Shown here: in pieces, positions 56,182-64,000 of the stretch
Numbering within the stretch: position 1 is the stretch's first letter
Layout of the letters: the number at the start of each line of letters is the position of its first letter
NCBI RefSeq assembly: GCF_000820125.1
Contig: NZ_CDBY01000049.1
Span: 1-64,000 of the forward strand
Reading direction: 5' to 3'
DNA from: Aeromonas simiae
GTDB lineage: Bacteria; Pseudomonadota; Gammaproteobacteria; Enterobacterales; Aeromonadaceae
DNA length: 64,000 bases
The notes under the pieces: generated by a model
What the model saw: the letters and a program-made list of their open reading frames with translations, nothing else
What the model was told of the DNA's origin: nothing
The model's database searches: none
Made by a program: the position numbers and the translations under genes

Positions 56182-56229
56182 GAACATTCCTTTATCATCC
56201 TTGACAAATGAATGTTCATTATTTCATCT

Positions 56230-56616
56230 CTAATTTGCATCGGCAATCCAGCAGTGCGCAATCCTCCCTAAGCTCTCCCCCTCATGCCGTAGCCGCACTG
56301 GCAGCAAGAAAAGCTCCCCTTTTTCGACCCAGTAAAGGGCATTTTGTCCAAATTCCTCTGCCAGCGAGAGGGCCAAGGGCAGAGGACAGGCCACCGCCAG
56401 GCTGAACTCCTGCCATGAGCGATCCGGGGCACTCCCCCACACCTCTTGGGAGGGAAAATGGCCCACCCGCTCCCGCAAAGATCGATGCCGCCCCTCATTT
56501 TGTTCCTGCGGCAAGGGCAGACTACCAGGATTCCAAGCTGTGATGATGGCGTAATAGTCCCATTCAGGAGGCGCAGATGGAGCGATAAAGCAGATTTGTT
56601 TGTAGTTTTCCCACAT
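56230..56616 (-). CDS. DUF3293 family protein
   Basis: 128 residues. WDYYAIITAWNPGS and the later segment QNEGRHRSL match DUF3293, an uncharacterised small domain. GAGG lies 9 bases before the chosen ATG at 56616; the frame extends upstream without a better site. Single gene between the RraA-like gene and the arcA promoter region. Confidence 0.72.
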   Translation of the reverse strand: MWENYKQICFIAPSAPPEWDYYAIITAWNPGSLPLPQEQNEGRHRSLRERVGHFPSQEVWGSAPDRSWQEFSLAVACPLPLALSLAEEFGQNALYWVEKGELFLLPVRLRHEGESLGRIAHCWIADAN

Positions 56617-56999
56617 ATCAGATACCTCTTTTGAGCTATCAAGGGAGATCGTTTCGGCTTTACTCACAGGCACGTATCCAGGTGTCAACACTGTTTTGAC
56701 TTATATCAAACCCGAGTTAAAAACTTGCTATCCAACCGCAAAGAGTGTTGTTATGCCTCTGTTAATTGCTAAAATGCGGCATCTGCTGTTACGGACTACT
56801 TTCACAGATGCAGTCTGCCTTCGACACCCGAGACTGCTCAACGGCCATGGATTGTGCCACAACCAGATTACAGGTTTGCCGACCTGACATGTTCCCTCAG
56901 GATGACGTAATTCTTTTTCAGGACACCGGGATTCAGAGTCGGATGCACCAACCAGTGTTAAATTTTGAATAATCAGTTGCTACGAATTTGGGAACATCC
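56617..56999. other. Regulatory gap upstream of arcA
   Basis: About 380 bases separating divergent DUF3293 and arcA genes. Short open frames here lack ribosome sites and recognisable sequence. Probably holds the arcA promoters; arcA has long multi-promoter leaders in relatives. I see no decisive operator. Confidence 0.5.
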
Positions 57000-57719
57000 A
57001 TGCAAACACCACACATTCTGATCGTCGAAGACGAACTGGTCACCCGCAATACCCTCAAGAGCATCTTCGAGGCCGAAGGGTATACCGTGCTCGAAGCCAA
57101 CAACGGCGATGAGATGCACCAGGCCCTCACCGAGCACACCATCAATCTGGTGATCATGGACATCAACCTGCCCGGTAAGAACGGGCTGTTGCTGGCTCGC
57201 GAGCTGCGCGAGCACGACAACATCGCCCTGATGTTCCTGACCGGCCGCGACAACGAGGTGGATAAGATCCTCGGCCTCGAGATCGGTGCCGATGACTACA
57301 TCACCAAGCCGTTCAACCCGCGTGAACTGACCATTCGGGCCCGCAACCTGCTGGGTCGTACCATGAACGTCAACGGCCTGGGTGAAGAGAAGAAGCAGGT
57401 CGAGCGCTACACCTTTAACGGTTGGGCGCTGGATATCAACAGCCGAGCCCTGGTAAGCCCCACCGGCGATGTGTTCAAGCTGCCGCGCTCCGAGTTTCGC
57501 GCCATGCTGCATTTTTGCGAGAACCCGGGCCAGATCCAGACCCGCGCCGAGCTGCTCAAGAAGATGACCGGCCGCGAGCTCAAGCCCCACGACCGCACCG
57601 TGGATGTGACCATCCGCCGTATCCGCAAGCACTTCGAGAGCGTCACCGACACTCCGGAGATCATCGCCACCATCCATGGCGAAGGCTATCGCTTCTGCGG
57701 CGAGCTGGAAGTGGAATAA
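57000..57719 (+). CDS. arcA: Aerobic respiration response regulator ArcA
   Basis: 239 residues, near-identical to E. coli ArcA at many blocks: start [19 protein letters not shown], phospho-Asp54 in [32 protein letters not shown], and the winged-helix end [19 protein letters not shown]. It is the redox-responsive regulator working with ArcB. cydDC, encoding a transporter needed for cytochrome bd assembly, lies 0.5 kb downstream. Single gene with a strong terminator. Confidence 0.98.
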   Translation: MQTPHILIVEDELVTRNTLKSIFEAEGYTVLEANNGDEMHQALTEHTINLVIMDINLPGKNGLLLARELREHDNIALMFLTGRDNEVDKILGLEIGADDYITKPFNPRELTIRARNLLGRTMNVNGLGEEKKQVERYTFNGWALDINSRALVSPTGDVFKLPRSEFRAMLHFCENPGQIQTRAELLKKMTGRELKPHDRTVDVTIRRIRKHFESVTDTPEIIATIHGEGYRFCGELEVE

Positions 57720-57731
57720 TCCAGCTGATGC

Positions 57732-57759
57732 AAAAAGGGCGCCTAAGGCGCCCTTTTTT
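57732..57759 (+). terminator. Terminator of arcA
   Basis: A 12-bp stem (AAAAAGGGCGCC / GGCGCCCTTTTT) with loop taa and a T run, 12 bases after the arcA stop. Confidence 0.92.
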
Positions 57760-57791
57760 GTTGCCTTGGCGCTAGCAAACGGCCAATAGCA

Positions 57792-57818
57792 AAAAACCCG
57801 CTCGATGAGCGGGTTTTT
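57792..57818 (-). terminator. Terminator of the tRNA-Gly pair
   Basis: A 12-bp stem (AAAAACCCGCTC / GAGCGGGTTTTT, 3-base loop) directly downstream of the minus-strand tRNA genes, with T residues on that side. Confidence 0.85.
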
Positions 57819-57824
57819 CATGAC

Positions 57825-57899
<75 letters not shown>

Positions 57900-57913
57900 C
57901 AAACATCAATGTA

Positions 57914-57987
57914 TGGAGCGGGTGATGGGAATCGAACCCACGTTAAGAGCTTGGGAAGCTCCCGTTCTACCATTGAACTACACCCGC
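57914..57987 (-). tRNA. tRNA-Gly (CCC)
   Basis: A 74-base cloverleaf on the minus strand starting GCGGGTGTAG and ending in encoded CCA. The anticodon loop TTCCCAA gives CCC, reading GGG only. It lies 14 bases upstream of the TCC copy, probably on one transcript. Confidence 0.95.
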
Positions 57988-58188
57988 TTTGTGCGCCTTA
58001 CTATATGACTTTTAAGGATAAGCGCAACGCCATTTCACCATTTTTTTGCACTTCCCCCGTGCGTTTGCACGCTCTTCATCCAAAACGGCTATTTTTCACC
58101 CTCAACATCTCCCCTACTCCATGCACTAAGGTTGCCAAGCCCATGGAGCGAGGATAGTCTTGCGCCACCCCACGCATCCGGAGGTGGC

Positions 58189-59958
58189 ATGGATAAACAG
58201 ACACAGCGGCACCTGTACGGCTGGCTGCGCAAACAGTCGGCCCATGGCCGGCGCTGGATAGCCCTTTGCATTACGCTCGGGCTGGTTCAGGGCATGCTGA
58301 TGGTTGCCCAGGCCTGGCTACTGGCGACCCTGCTGCACGGCTTCATCATGCTGGGGCATACCCCCGAGCAGTATCTCCCCCATTTTGCCGCCCTACTGGT
58401 CGTCACCGCCCTCAAGGCGCTCGCTGCCTATGGCCGCGAGGTGACGGGGTTCCATGCCGGCGCCGCCGTGCGCCAGACCATTCGCGATCTGGTGCTGACC
58501 CGTCTCACCGCCCTCGGGCCCGCCTATGTTCAGCGTCGTCCGGCCGGCAGTTGGGCCAGCCTGCTGCTCGAGCAGATAGAAGAGATGCAGGACTTCTTCG
58601 CCCGTTACCTGCCGCAGATGGCCATTGCCGTCTTCATCCCGCTGGTGATCCTGGTTGCGGTCTTTCCGGTCAACTGGGCGGCGGGGATCATCCTGCTCGG
58701 CACCGCACCGCTGATCCCGCTGTTCATGATCCTGGTCGGCGTCGGTGCGGCCGATGCCAACCGGCGCAACTTCCGCTCGCTCGAGCGCCTCTCCGGCCAC
58801 TTCCTCGATCGACTCAAGGGGCTGCGTACCCTGCAACTGTTTTTGCGCGCCGCGGCCGAAGGCAGAGTGATCGAGCGCGCCTCAGAGGAGTTTCGCGAGC
58901 GCACCATGGAGGTGCTGCGGCTGGCCTTCCTCAGTACCGCCGTACTGGAATTTTTCGCCGCCATCTCGGTGGCGCTGGTGGCCGTCTACTTTGGTTTTAC
59001 CTATATCGATCACCTCGATTTCGGCCATTACGGTACCGAGGTCACCCTCTTCACCGGCCTGTTCGTGCTCTTCCTCGCCCCCGAGTTCTACGCCCCCCTG
59101 CGCGAGCTTGGCACCCACTACCATGCCAGGGCGCAGGCCATCGGCGCCGCCGAGCAGCTGCTCACCTTCCTCGAAGCCGAAGTGACCGAGCCGGCCTCTG
59201 GTACTGAGCCTTTCTCGGCCTCGGCCCCCATTCACATTGAGGCGCGAGCCCTCGAGGTGTTGAGTGCCGAGGGCAAGACCCTGGTCGGCCCTCTCTCCTT
59301 CACCATAGAGCCAGGCCAACAGGTGGCGCTGGTCGGGGTGAGCGGGGCCGGCAAGAGTTCGCTCATCAACGCCCTGCTTGGCTTCATGCCCTATCGGGGC
59401 AATCTGAAGGTCAACGGCCAGGAGCTGCGCGAACTCGACATGCCACAATGGCGCCGCCATGTGGGCTGGCTCTCTCAGAACCCGCAGCTGCTGACCGCCT
59501 CGGTGCGCGACAACCTGCTACTGGCCGATCCCGCAGCCGACGATGCCGCCCTCGAGATTGCCCTGCGCCGCGCCCAGGCCTGGGAGTTCGTCGCCGCCAA
59601 GGGGCTCGACTACCGCCTCGGCGATGCAGCGGCCGGCCTCTCGGTCGGTCAGGCCCAGCGCATCGCCCTGGCCAGAACGCTGCTCAAACCCACCGCCCTG
59701 ATGGTGCTCGATGAGCCGACCGCCAGTTTGGATCGTCACTCCGAGCGCGCCATCATGGCCAGTCTGGCCGAGGTGATGTGCCGCCAGACCCTGGTGATGA
59801 TCACCCATCGCATCGAGCAGCTCGAGACCATGGATCAGATCCTGGTGCTCGCACGCGGGCAACTGGTCGAGCAGGGGCCGTGGCGCACCTTGAGCCGGGC
59901 TGACGGCCCCTTTGCCGCCCTGTTGGCCGAACGTGAAGGAGGTGACCTCGATGCGTGA
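58189..59958 (+). CDS. cydD: Cysteine/glutathione ABC exporter subunit CydD
   Basis: 589 residues. N-terminal six-helix membrane domain and C-terminal ATPase with Walker A GVSGAGKSS, signature LSVGQAQR and Walker B LMVLDEPTASLD. CydDC exports thiols to the periplasm and is needed for cytochrome bd assembly. GGAGG lies before the ATG at 58189. It overlaps cydC by 8 bases. Confidence 0.95.
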   Translation: MDKQTQRHLYGWLRKQSAHGRRWIALCITLGLVQGMLMVAQAWLLATLLHGFIMLGHTPEQYLPHFAALLVVTALKALAAYGREVTGFHAGAAVRQTIRDLVLTRLTALGPAYVQRRPAGSWASLLLEQIEEMQDFFARYLPQMAIAVFIPLVILVAVFPVNWAAGIILLGTAPLIPLFMILVGVGAADANRRNFRSLERLSGHFLDRLKGLRTLQLFLRAAAEGRVIERASEEFRERTMEVLRLAFLSTAVLEFFAAISVALVAVYFGFTYIDHLDFGHYGTEVTLFTGLFVLFLAPEFYAPLRELGTHYHARAQAIGAAEQLLTFLEAEVTEPASGTEPFSASAPIHIEARALEVLSAEGKTLVGPLSFTIEPGQQVALVGVSGAGKSSLINALLGFMPYRGNLKVNGQELRELDMPQWRRHVGWLSQNPQLLTASVRDNLLLADPAADDAALEIALRRAQAWEFVAAKGLDYRLGDAAAGLSVGQAQRIALARTLLKPTALMVLDEPTASLDRHSERAIMASLAEVMCRQTLVMITHRIEQLETMDQILVLARGQLVEQGPWRTLSRADGPFAALLAEREGGDLDA

Positions 59959-61678
59959 TCTGCTCCCTTACCTGCGCCTTTATCGCCAACATTGGGGCAG
60001 CCTCTCCCTCGGCCTGCTGCTCGCCCTGGTGACCCTGATAGCCGGCATGGGTCTGCTGTCACTCTCCGGCTGGTTCTTAAGCGCGGCCGCCGTGGCCGGG
60101 TTGAGCGTGTTCACTCGCGATCACTTCAACTACATGACGCCGGCGGGCGGGGTTCGCTTCTTCTCCATCATCCGCACCGCCGGACGCTGGGGTGAGCGGG
60201 TGGTGAGCCACGACGCCACCTTCCGGGTGCTGACCCGGCTGCGGGTCTGGTTCTGGCAGCGTCTCTCACCGCTCTCCAGCGCAACGCTGGGACGCTTTCG
60301 CCACTCTGACCTGCTCAACCGCCTGGTGGCCGATATCGACGCGCTCGATCACGTCTACCTGCGCCTCATCACCCCCATCGGCGTGGCCCTGCTCGGCTCA
60401 CTCGCCATGGTGGGGTTCCTCGCCCTGTTTGACCGCTCGCTGGCGCTGATCCTCGGCGCCATCCTGCTCGCCACCCTGCTGCTGCTGCCGCTGCTTTTCT
60501 ACCGTCTCGGCAAGGGGCCGGGCAAAGCCTTGATCGAGCGGCGCGCCGCCCTGCGCATCCGGGTGCTCGACTACCTGGGCGCCCAGGCCGAGCTACAGAT
60601 GTTCGCCGCGGCCCCCGCCCAGCTCACGCGGCTGCGTGAAGAGGAGCAAGCCCTGATCGCCTCCCAGCGCACCATGGCCCGCATCACGGGACTGTCGGCG
60701 GCGCTGATGGGGCTCATCAGTGGCTGGAGTCTGGTGCTGATGCTGTGGCTGGCTGGTCACGGGGTGGCCGGCCAGGCGCCAGATCCCTTCACCGCCCTGA
60801 TGGTGTTCGCCACCCTGGCCAGCTTCGAGGCCATGATGCCGCTGGCGGGCGCCTTCCAGCACCTCACCGCCAGCCTCACCGCCGCTCGGCGTCTCAACCA
60901 GATCCTGGAAGAGGCCACCCCACTGGCGTTTGGCGAGCAGGAGAGCGGTGCGCACGGTGAGCTGGTGATCGAGGATCTGCACTTTGCCTATCCGGGGGCC
61001 ACCGCCCCCGTGCTGCAAGGGTGCTCCCTTACCCTGCGCGCCGGTGAAAAGGTGGCGCTGCTCGGTCAAACCGGCTGTGGCAAGTCGACCCTGCTGGCGC
61101 TATTGACCCGGGAGTGGGAGCCCAGCGCCGGCCGGCTCACCCTGGGGGGCATACCGCTGGCCAACCTGAGTGAAGCGGCGCTACGCGGTGCCATGACGGT
61201 GGTGAGCCAGCGGGTGCATCTCTTTAGCGACACCCTGCGCGCCAACCTGCGCCTAGCCGCCCCCGAGGCGTCGGATGCGCGGCTTACCGAGGTCTTGCTC
61301 CAAGTCGGGCTCGGCCAGTTGCTGGACGATGACGGGCTGGATGGCTGGCTGGGCGAAGGGGGACGGGCGCTCTCCGGCGGCGAGCTGCGCCGCATCGGCA
61401 TCGCCCGCGCCATCTTGCACGACGCCCCCCTGTGGCTGCTTGACGAGCCGACCGAAGGGCTCGATCGCCAGACCGAGCAGACCATCATGGCCCTGCTGCA
61501 CGAGCTGTGCGCCGGGCGCAGCGTGCTGCTCATCACCCATCGCCTCGGCGGGCTGGAGCGGATGGATCGCATCGCCCTGATGGAAGAGGGCAAGGTACGC
61601 TTGTGCGACAGCCACGCCCACCTACTGCGCCAGGATGATCACTACCGCCGCCTGCACCAGCGGCTGACCCCAGCCTGA
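59951..61678 (+). CDS. cydC: Cysteine/glutathione ABC exporter subunit CydC
   Basis: 575 residues. Membrane domain with LSLSGWFLSAAAVAG and the CydC-typical FNYMTPAGGVRFFSI, then ATPase with GQTGCGKST, LSGGELRR and LLDEPTEGLD. Partner of CydD, overlapping its gene. The start has AAGGAGG about 9 bases upstream. No good terminator follows; the downstream lipoprotein gene has its own -10-like TATAAT at 61715. Confidence 0.95.
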   Translation: MRDLLPYLRLYRQHWGSLSLGLLLALVTLIAGMGLLSLSGWFLSAAAVAGLSVFTRDHFNYMTPAGGVRFFSIIRTAGRWGERVVSHDATFRVLTRLRVWFWQRLSPLSSATLGRFRHSDLLNRLVADIDALDHVYLRLITPIGVALLGSLAMVGFLALFDRSLALILGAILLATLLLLPLLFYRLGKGPGKALIERRAALRIRVLDYLGAQAELQMFAAAPAQLTRLREEEQALIASQRTMARITGLSAALMGLISGWSLVLMLWLAGHGVAGQAPDPFTALMVFATLASFEAMMPLAGAFQHLTASLTAARRLNQILEEATPLAFGEQESGAHGELVIEDLHFAYPGATAPVLQGCSLTLRAGEKVALLGQTGCGKSTLLALLTREWEPSAGRLTLGGIPLANLSEAALRGAMTVVSQRVHLFSDTLRANLRLAAPEASDARLTEVLLQVGLGQLLDDDGLDGWLGEGGRALSGGELRRIGIARAILHDAPLWLLDEPTEGLDRQTEQTIMALLHELCAGRSVLLITHRLGGLERMDRIALMEEGKVRLCDSHAHLLRQDDHYRRLHQRLTPA

Positions 61679-61751
61679 TGTGGAGGGGGCTGGCCGAGCA
61701 AGCTCGCCCCCCCCTATAATGGCCCCTCCGATCCCGACACAAGATGCGACC

Positions 61752-62123
61752 ATGAAACGCCTGATCCTGATGATGCCCCTGCTGGCCAGCGGCTGCGCCA
61801 ACTTCGCCTTCAATACCAATCTCGATAAGAAGAACTTCGACGACTACTTCAAACCGAGCGGGGTCGAGCTCTACCAGCAGTCCCAGCTGGCGGATCTCAA
61901 CTACCTCTATCTCGGCACCGTCGAGGGGCAATCTTGTCAGGAGAAGAGCGATCAACCGGTACCGAGCGCCGCCACCGCCCGCACCGAGGCGCGCACCAAG
62001 GTCGCCGACATGGGCGGCAACGGTCTGGTGCTGGATAAGTGCAGCGAGCTGACCGGCACCTCCGGCTGCCTCAAGCAGATCGTCTGCTACGGTCAGGCGT
62101 TGAAAGTCGCCGAAGAGAAGTAA
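61752..62123 (+). CDS. rcsF: RcsF-like outer-membrane lipoprotein
   Basis: 123 residues. Lipobox LASGC with Cys15. The folded part keeps the RcsF layout: LGTVEGQSCQ, PSAATAR, VLDKCSEL, SGCLKQIVCYGQAL, with four cysteines placed as in E. coli RcsF, where they form two nonconsecutive disulfides. RcsF senses envelope stress and signals to the Rcs phosphorelay; whether this organism has that relay is not shown here. A TATAAT at 61715-61720 is a likely -10. Confidence 0.82.
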   Translation: MKRLILMMPLLASGCANFAFNTNLDKKNFDDYFKPSGVELYQQSQLADLNYLYLGTVEGQSCQEKSDQPVPSAATARTEARTKVADMGGNGLVLDKCSELTGTSGCLKQIVCYGQALKVAEEK

Positions 62124-62139
62124 CCCCGGAGCTGATCCC

Positions 62140-62526
62140 ATGGCCCTTTCCATCGTTCGTCTCGGTTCGCCGCGCCAGCCCGGCGAGGGGCTGCGCATCG
62201 GCACGGTGCGCCGGCCACCGCGCGGCGTGGCCAAGAGTGACTACGCCAGCGGCGACTGGTTCGATGTCTGGTATCCCAATCTGGCGCCGAGCAGCGAGAC
62301 CATGAAGCTCGGCCAGGCGGCCGAAGACGAGCAGAGCTGGCAGCGCTTCGTGCGTCGCTACAAAGCCGAGCTGAAATGCCCCGAGGCGCGCCATAACCTG
62401 GCCCTGCTCGCCGCCCTCTCCCACAGCACGGATCTGGCCATCGGCTGCTACTGCGAAGAGGCCGCGCGCTGCCATCGCAGTGTGCTGCGCGATGAGCTGC
62501 TGGCTCTCGGCGCCCGACTGGCATGA
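62140..62526 (+). CDS. DUF488 family protein (YeaO-like)
   Basis: 128 residues. RIGTVRRPPRGVAKSDYASGDWFDVWYPNLAPS and, at the end, LAIGCYCEEAARCHRSVL follow the DUF488 pattern with its conserved Cys-x-Cys and Cys-His positions (quoted with a break here: RIGTVRRPP, WFDVWYPNLAPS). Function unknown. 16 bases after the rcsF-like gene with CGGAG upstream, so probably one operon. Confidence 0.82.
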   Translation: MALSIVRLGSPRQPGEGLRIGTVRRPPRGVAKSDYASGDWFDVWYPNLAPSSETMKLGQAAEDEQSWQRFVRRYKAELKCPEARHNLALLAALSHSTDLAIGCYCEEAARCHRSVLRDELLALGARLA

Positions 62527-62584
62527 ATGGTGTGACCCGGACAGCTGTGCTAGATTGCCCCGTTTTTTTTGCAGGGGATGTGTC

Positions 62585-63286
62585 ATGAAGTTCGAGATCG
62601 ATACCCTGGGGGTGATCCACTCCCCCTACAAGGAGAAGTTCGCCATCCCGCGCCAGCCGGGGCTGGTTCGCTCGGCCACCGCCCGGCTCGAGCTGCTGCC
62701 GCCCTACAATCAGGCGGATGCGGTGCGCGGCCTCGAGCAGTTCTCCCACCTCTGGCTCAGCTTCGTGTTCCACCAGACCATGGAGCAGGGCTGGCACCCC
62801 ACGGTGCGCCCGCCGCGCCTTGGCGGCAACGAACGGGTCGGGGTGTTCGCCACCCGCTCCACCTTTCGCCCCAACCCCCTCGGCCTCTCCGTGGTGCCCC
62901 TGCTCGGCGTCACGTTGGAAAAGGGGGGCGTCTGGCTCGAGCTCGGCGCCGTGGACTTGCTCGACGGCACCCCTGTCGTCGACATCAAGCCCTACCTCCC
63001 CTACGCCGACAGCCTGCCCCACGCCCGGGGTGGCTTCGCGCCTGAGCCGCCAGGGGATCTGCTCAGCGTGCGCTTTCACCCCGAGGCCGAGGCGGTGCTG
63101 GCACGGCGCCGCGATCTGCCCACCCTGCGCACCTTTTTAAGCGAGGTGCTGGCCCAAGATCCGCGCCCGGCCTACAAGAAGGGCAAGCCGGATGACAAGG
63201 AGTACGGGGTGCGCCTGTACGACATGAACGTGCGCTTTCGCATCCATGAGCCCGAGTGCGAGATCACGGCCATCGAGCCCCTATGA
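62585..63286 (+). CDS. trmO: tRNA-m6t6A37 methyltransferase TrmO
   Basis: 233 residues of the TsaA/UPF0066 fold: IHSPYKEKFAIPRQPG, HPTVRPPRLGG, GVFATRSTFRPNPLGLS and DIKPYLPYAD are hallmark segments. It methylates threonylcarbamoyl-adenosine 37 in tRNA using SAM. Full length with the C-terminal extension. ATG at 62585 with GGGGA upstream. Confidence 0.94.
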   Translation: MKFEIDTLGVIHSPYKEKFAIPRQPGLVRSATARLELLPPYNQADAVRGLEQFSHLWLSFVFHQTMEQGWHPTVRPPRLGGNERVGVFATRSTFRPNPLGLSVVPLLGVTLEKGGVWLELGAVDLLDGTPVVDIKPYLPYADSLPHARGGFAPEPPGDLLSVRFHPEAEAVLARRRDLPTLRTFLSEVLAQDPRPAYKKGKPDDKEYGVRLYDMNVRFRIHEPECEITAIEPL

Positions 63287-63288
63287 CG

Positions 63289-63319
63289 ACAACGCCACCT
63301 TACGGTGGCGTTGTGTTTT
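63289..63319. terminator. Terminator between trmO and the KAS III gene
   Basis: An 11-bp perfect stem (ACAACGCCACC / GGTGGCGTTGT, loop ttac) followed by GTTTTA on the plus strand. It serves trmO and may also stop the convergent gene. Confidence 0.75.
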
Positions 63320-63326
63320 ACCAAGG

Positions 63327-64000
63327 CTAGCGCCGCTCGAGTAGCAGACTGCCGACCGAGTAGCCGGCGCCGAACGAGCAGAGCACGCCGCGCGCCCCGG
63401 CAGGCAGATCCTGATTGTGCAGGTGGAAGGCGATGATGGAGCCCGCCGAGCTGGTGTTGGCGTAGCGATCCAGAATCACCGGCGCCTCGTCGGTGCTGGC
63501 GTCATGCCCCAGTATCTTGCGGGCGATGAACTGGTTCATGGTGAGGTTGGCCTGGTGCAACCACAGCCGCGCCAGCGCCTGGCTCTGCCAGCCCGCCTCG
63601 GCCAGTTGGGTGGTGACCAGCTCACTGACCATCGGCAGCACCTCCTTGAACACCTTGCGCCCCTGCTGCACGAACAGCTTGTCGTGGCTGTAGCGGGTGT
63701 CTGGGCTGCACCGGTTGAGAAAGCCGAAGTTGTTGCGGATGTTGTTGGAGTACTGGGTCACCAGACGTGCATCGACCAGCGCCCACGGGTGCGGCTGGCG
63801 GCTCGTGGCCTCACGCTCCAGCACCAGGGCGGTGCAGGCATCGCCGAAGATGAAGTGGCTGTCGCGATCGCGAAAGTTAAGGTGGCCGGAGCAGATCTCT
63901 GGGTTGACCACCAACGCCGCCCTGGCCGTGCCGGCCGCCAGCATATCGGCGGCAGTCTTGATGGCAAAGGTGGCTGACGAGCAGGCCACATTCATGTCGA
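63327..64000 (-). CDS. Beta-ketoacyl-ACP synthase III family protein, 5' end outside the window
   Basis: About 224 C-terminal residues remain. The active-site Cys lies in NVACSSATFA near the window edge, with His in WLHQANLTMNQ and Asn in YANTSSAGS, the Cys-His-Asn triad of KAS III enzymes. C-terminal SFGAGYSVGSLLLERR is typical. It may be FabH or an alternative KAS III; the missing N-terminus and neighbours would decide. Confidence 0.88.
   Translation of the reverse strand, partial: DMNVACSSATFAIKTAADMLAAGTARAALVVNPEICSGHLNFRDRDSHFIFGDACTALVLEREATSRQPHPWALVDARLVTQYSNNIRNNFGFLNRCSPDTRYSHDKLFVQQGRKVFKEVLPMVSELVTTQLAEAGWQSQALARLWLHQANLTMNQFIARKILGHDASTDEAPVILDRYANTSSAGSIIAFHLHNQDLPAGARGVLCSFGAGYSVGSLLLERR

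Noticed and set aside
56696..56972. Short plus-strand frames upstream of arcA as a leader peptide
   Set aside because: They overlap one another in different frames, lack ribosome sites and show no attenuator-like structure.

Overview
The window is one contiguous, gene-dense, GC-rich piece of a gammaproteobacterial chromosome. Core gene content and order (nrdR-ribD-ribE-ribBX-ribH-nusB-thiL-pgpA, glyA, arcA, cydDC, tyrS beside an M23 peptidase and anmK, three tandem tRNA-Tyr genes, an acrAB/acrR-type efflux locus, paired DUF3334 genes) points to the Aeromonadales, most likely Aeromonas. That assignment is inference from gene content. I see no insertion sequence, phage, CRISPR array or replication origin.

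Layout. 0-1.3 kb: the 3' end of a bacterial Ig-repeat adhesin. 1.5-1.8 kb: a small DUF3297 gene. 1.9-15.9 kb: an accessory carbohydrate locus with a LacI-type repressor, two secreted GH5 mannanase-like enzymes, a separate secreted carbohydrate-binding module, a maltoporin-type porin, a ROK sugar kinase, lactose/cellobiose-type PTS IIA, IIB and IIC, a GH1 phospho-glycosidase, a second divergent IIC and mannose-6-phosphate isomerase. 16-17.5 kb: a PAS-GAF-GGDEF gene broken in a C8 tract. 17.6-22.7 kb: RND efflux pump and its TetR repressor. 22.7-30.1 kb: an NlpC/P60 lipoprotein, three tRNA-Tyr, a response regulator, a TetR/hydrolase pair, tyrS, an M23 peptidase and anmK. 30.1-33.7 kb: an AT-rich gap, two DUF3334 paralogues, HIT and DUF2057 genes. 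33.8-39.1 kb: a peptide-type ABC importer. 39.6-46.9 kb: riboflavin, thiamine and housekeeping genes and glyA. 47-55 kb: GNAT, GFA, TorD, a histidine kinase with a GGDEF-EAL response regulator, and acs. 55-64 kb: a small outer membrane protein, RraA-like, DUF3293, arcA, two tRNA-Gly, cydDC, RcsF-like, DUF488, trmO and a partial KAS III gene.

The most interesting unit is the carbohydrate locus, which reads as a complete mannan or glucomannan pathway. Secreted GH5 enzymes would cut the polymer and the porin would admit oligosaccharides. The PTS would import and phosphorylate a disaccharide, and the GH1 enzyme would split it to a hexose plus hexose-6-phosphate. The ROK kinase would phosphorylate the free hexose, and ManA would convert mannose-6-phosphate to fructose-6-phosphate. 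A palindromic operator, GGAAACCGGTTTCC, lies upstream of the PTS operon and of manA, and a 12/14 match lies just upstream of the LacI gene. This ties the apparently unlinked manA into the same regulon. A CRP-like site lies between the divergent PTS genes.

Other signals that rest directly on sequence: an AcrR-type palindrome between acrA and acrR; a shared palindrome in front of a TetR gene and the downstream hydrolase gene; loss of the zinc cysteines in the C-terminal half of the RibB protein (a RibBX type); and CheC/CheX-like E-x2-N motifs in the two DUF3334 proteins.
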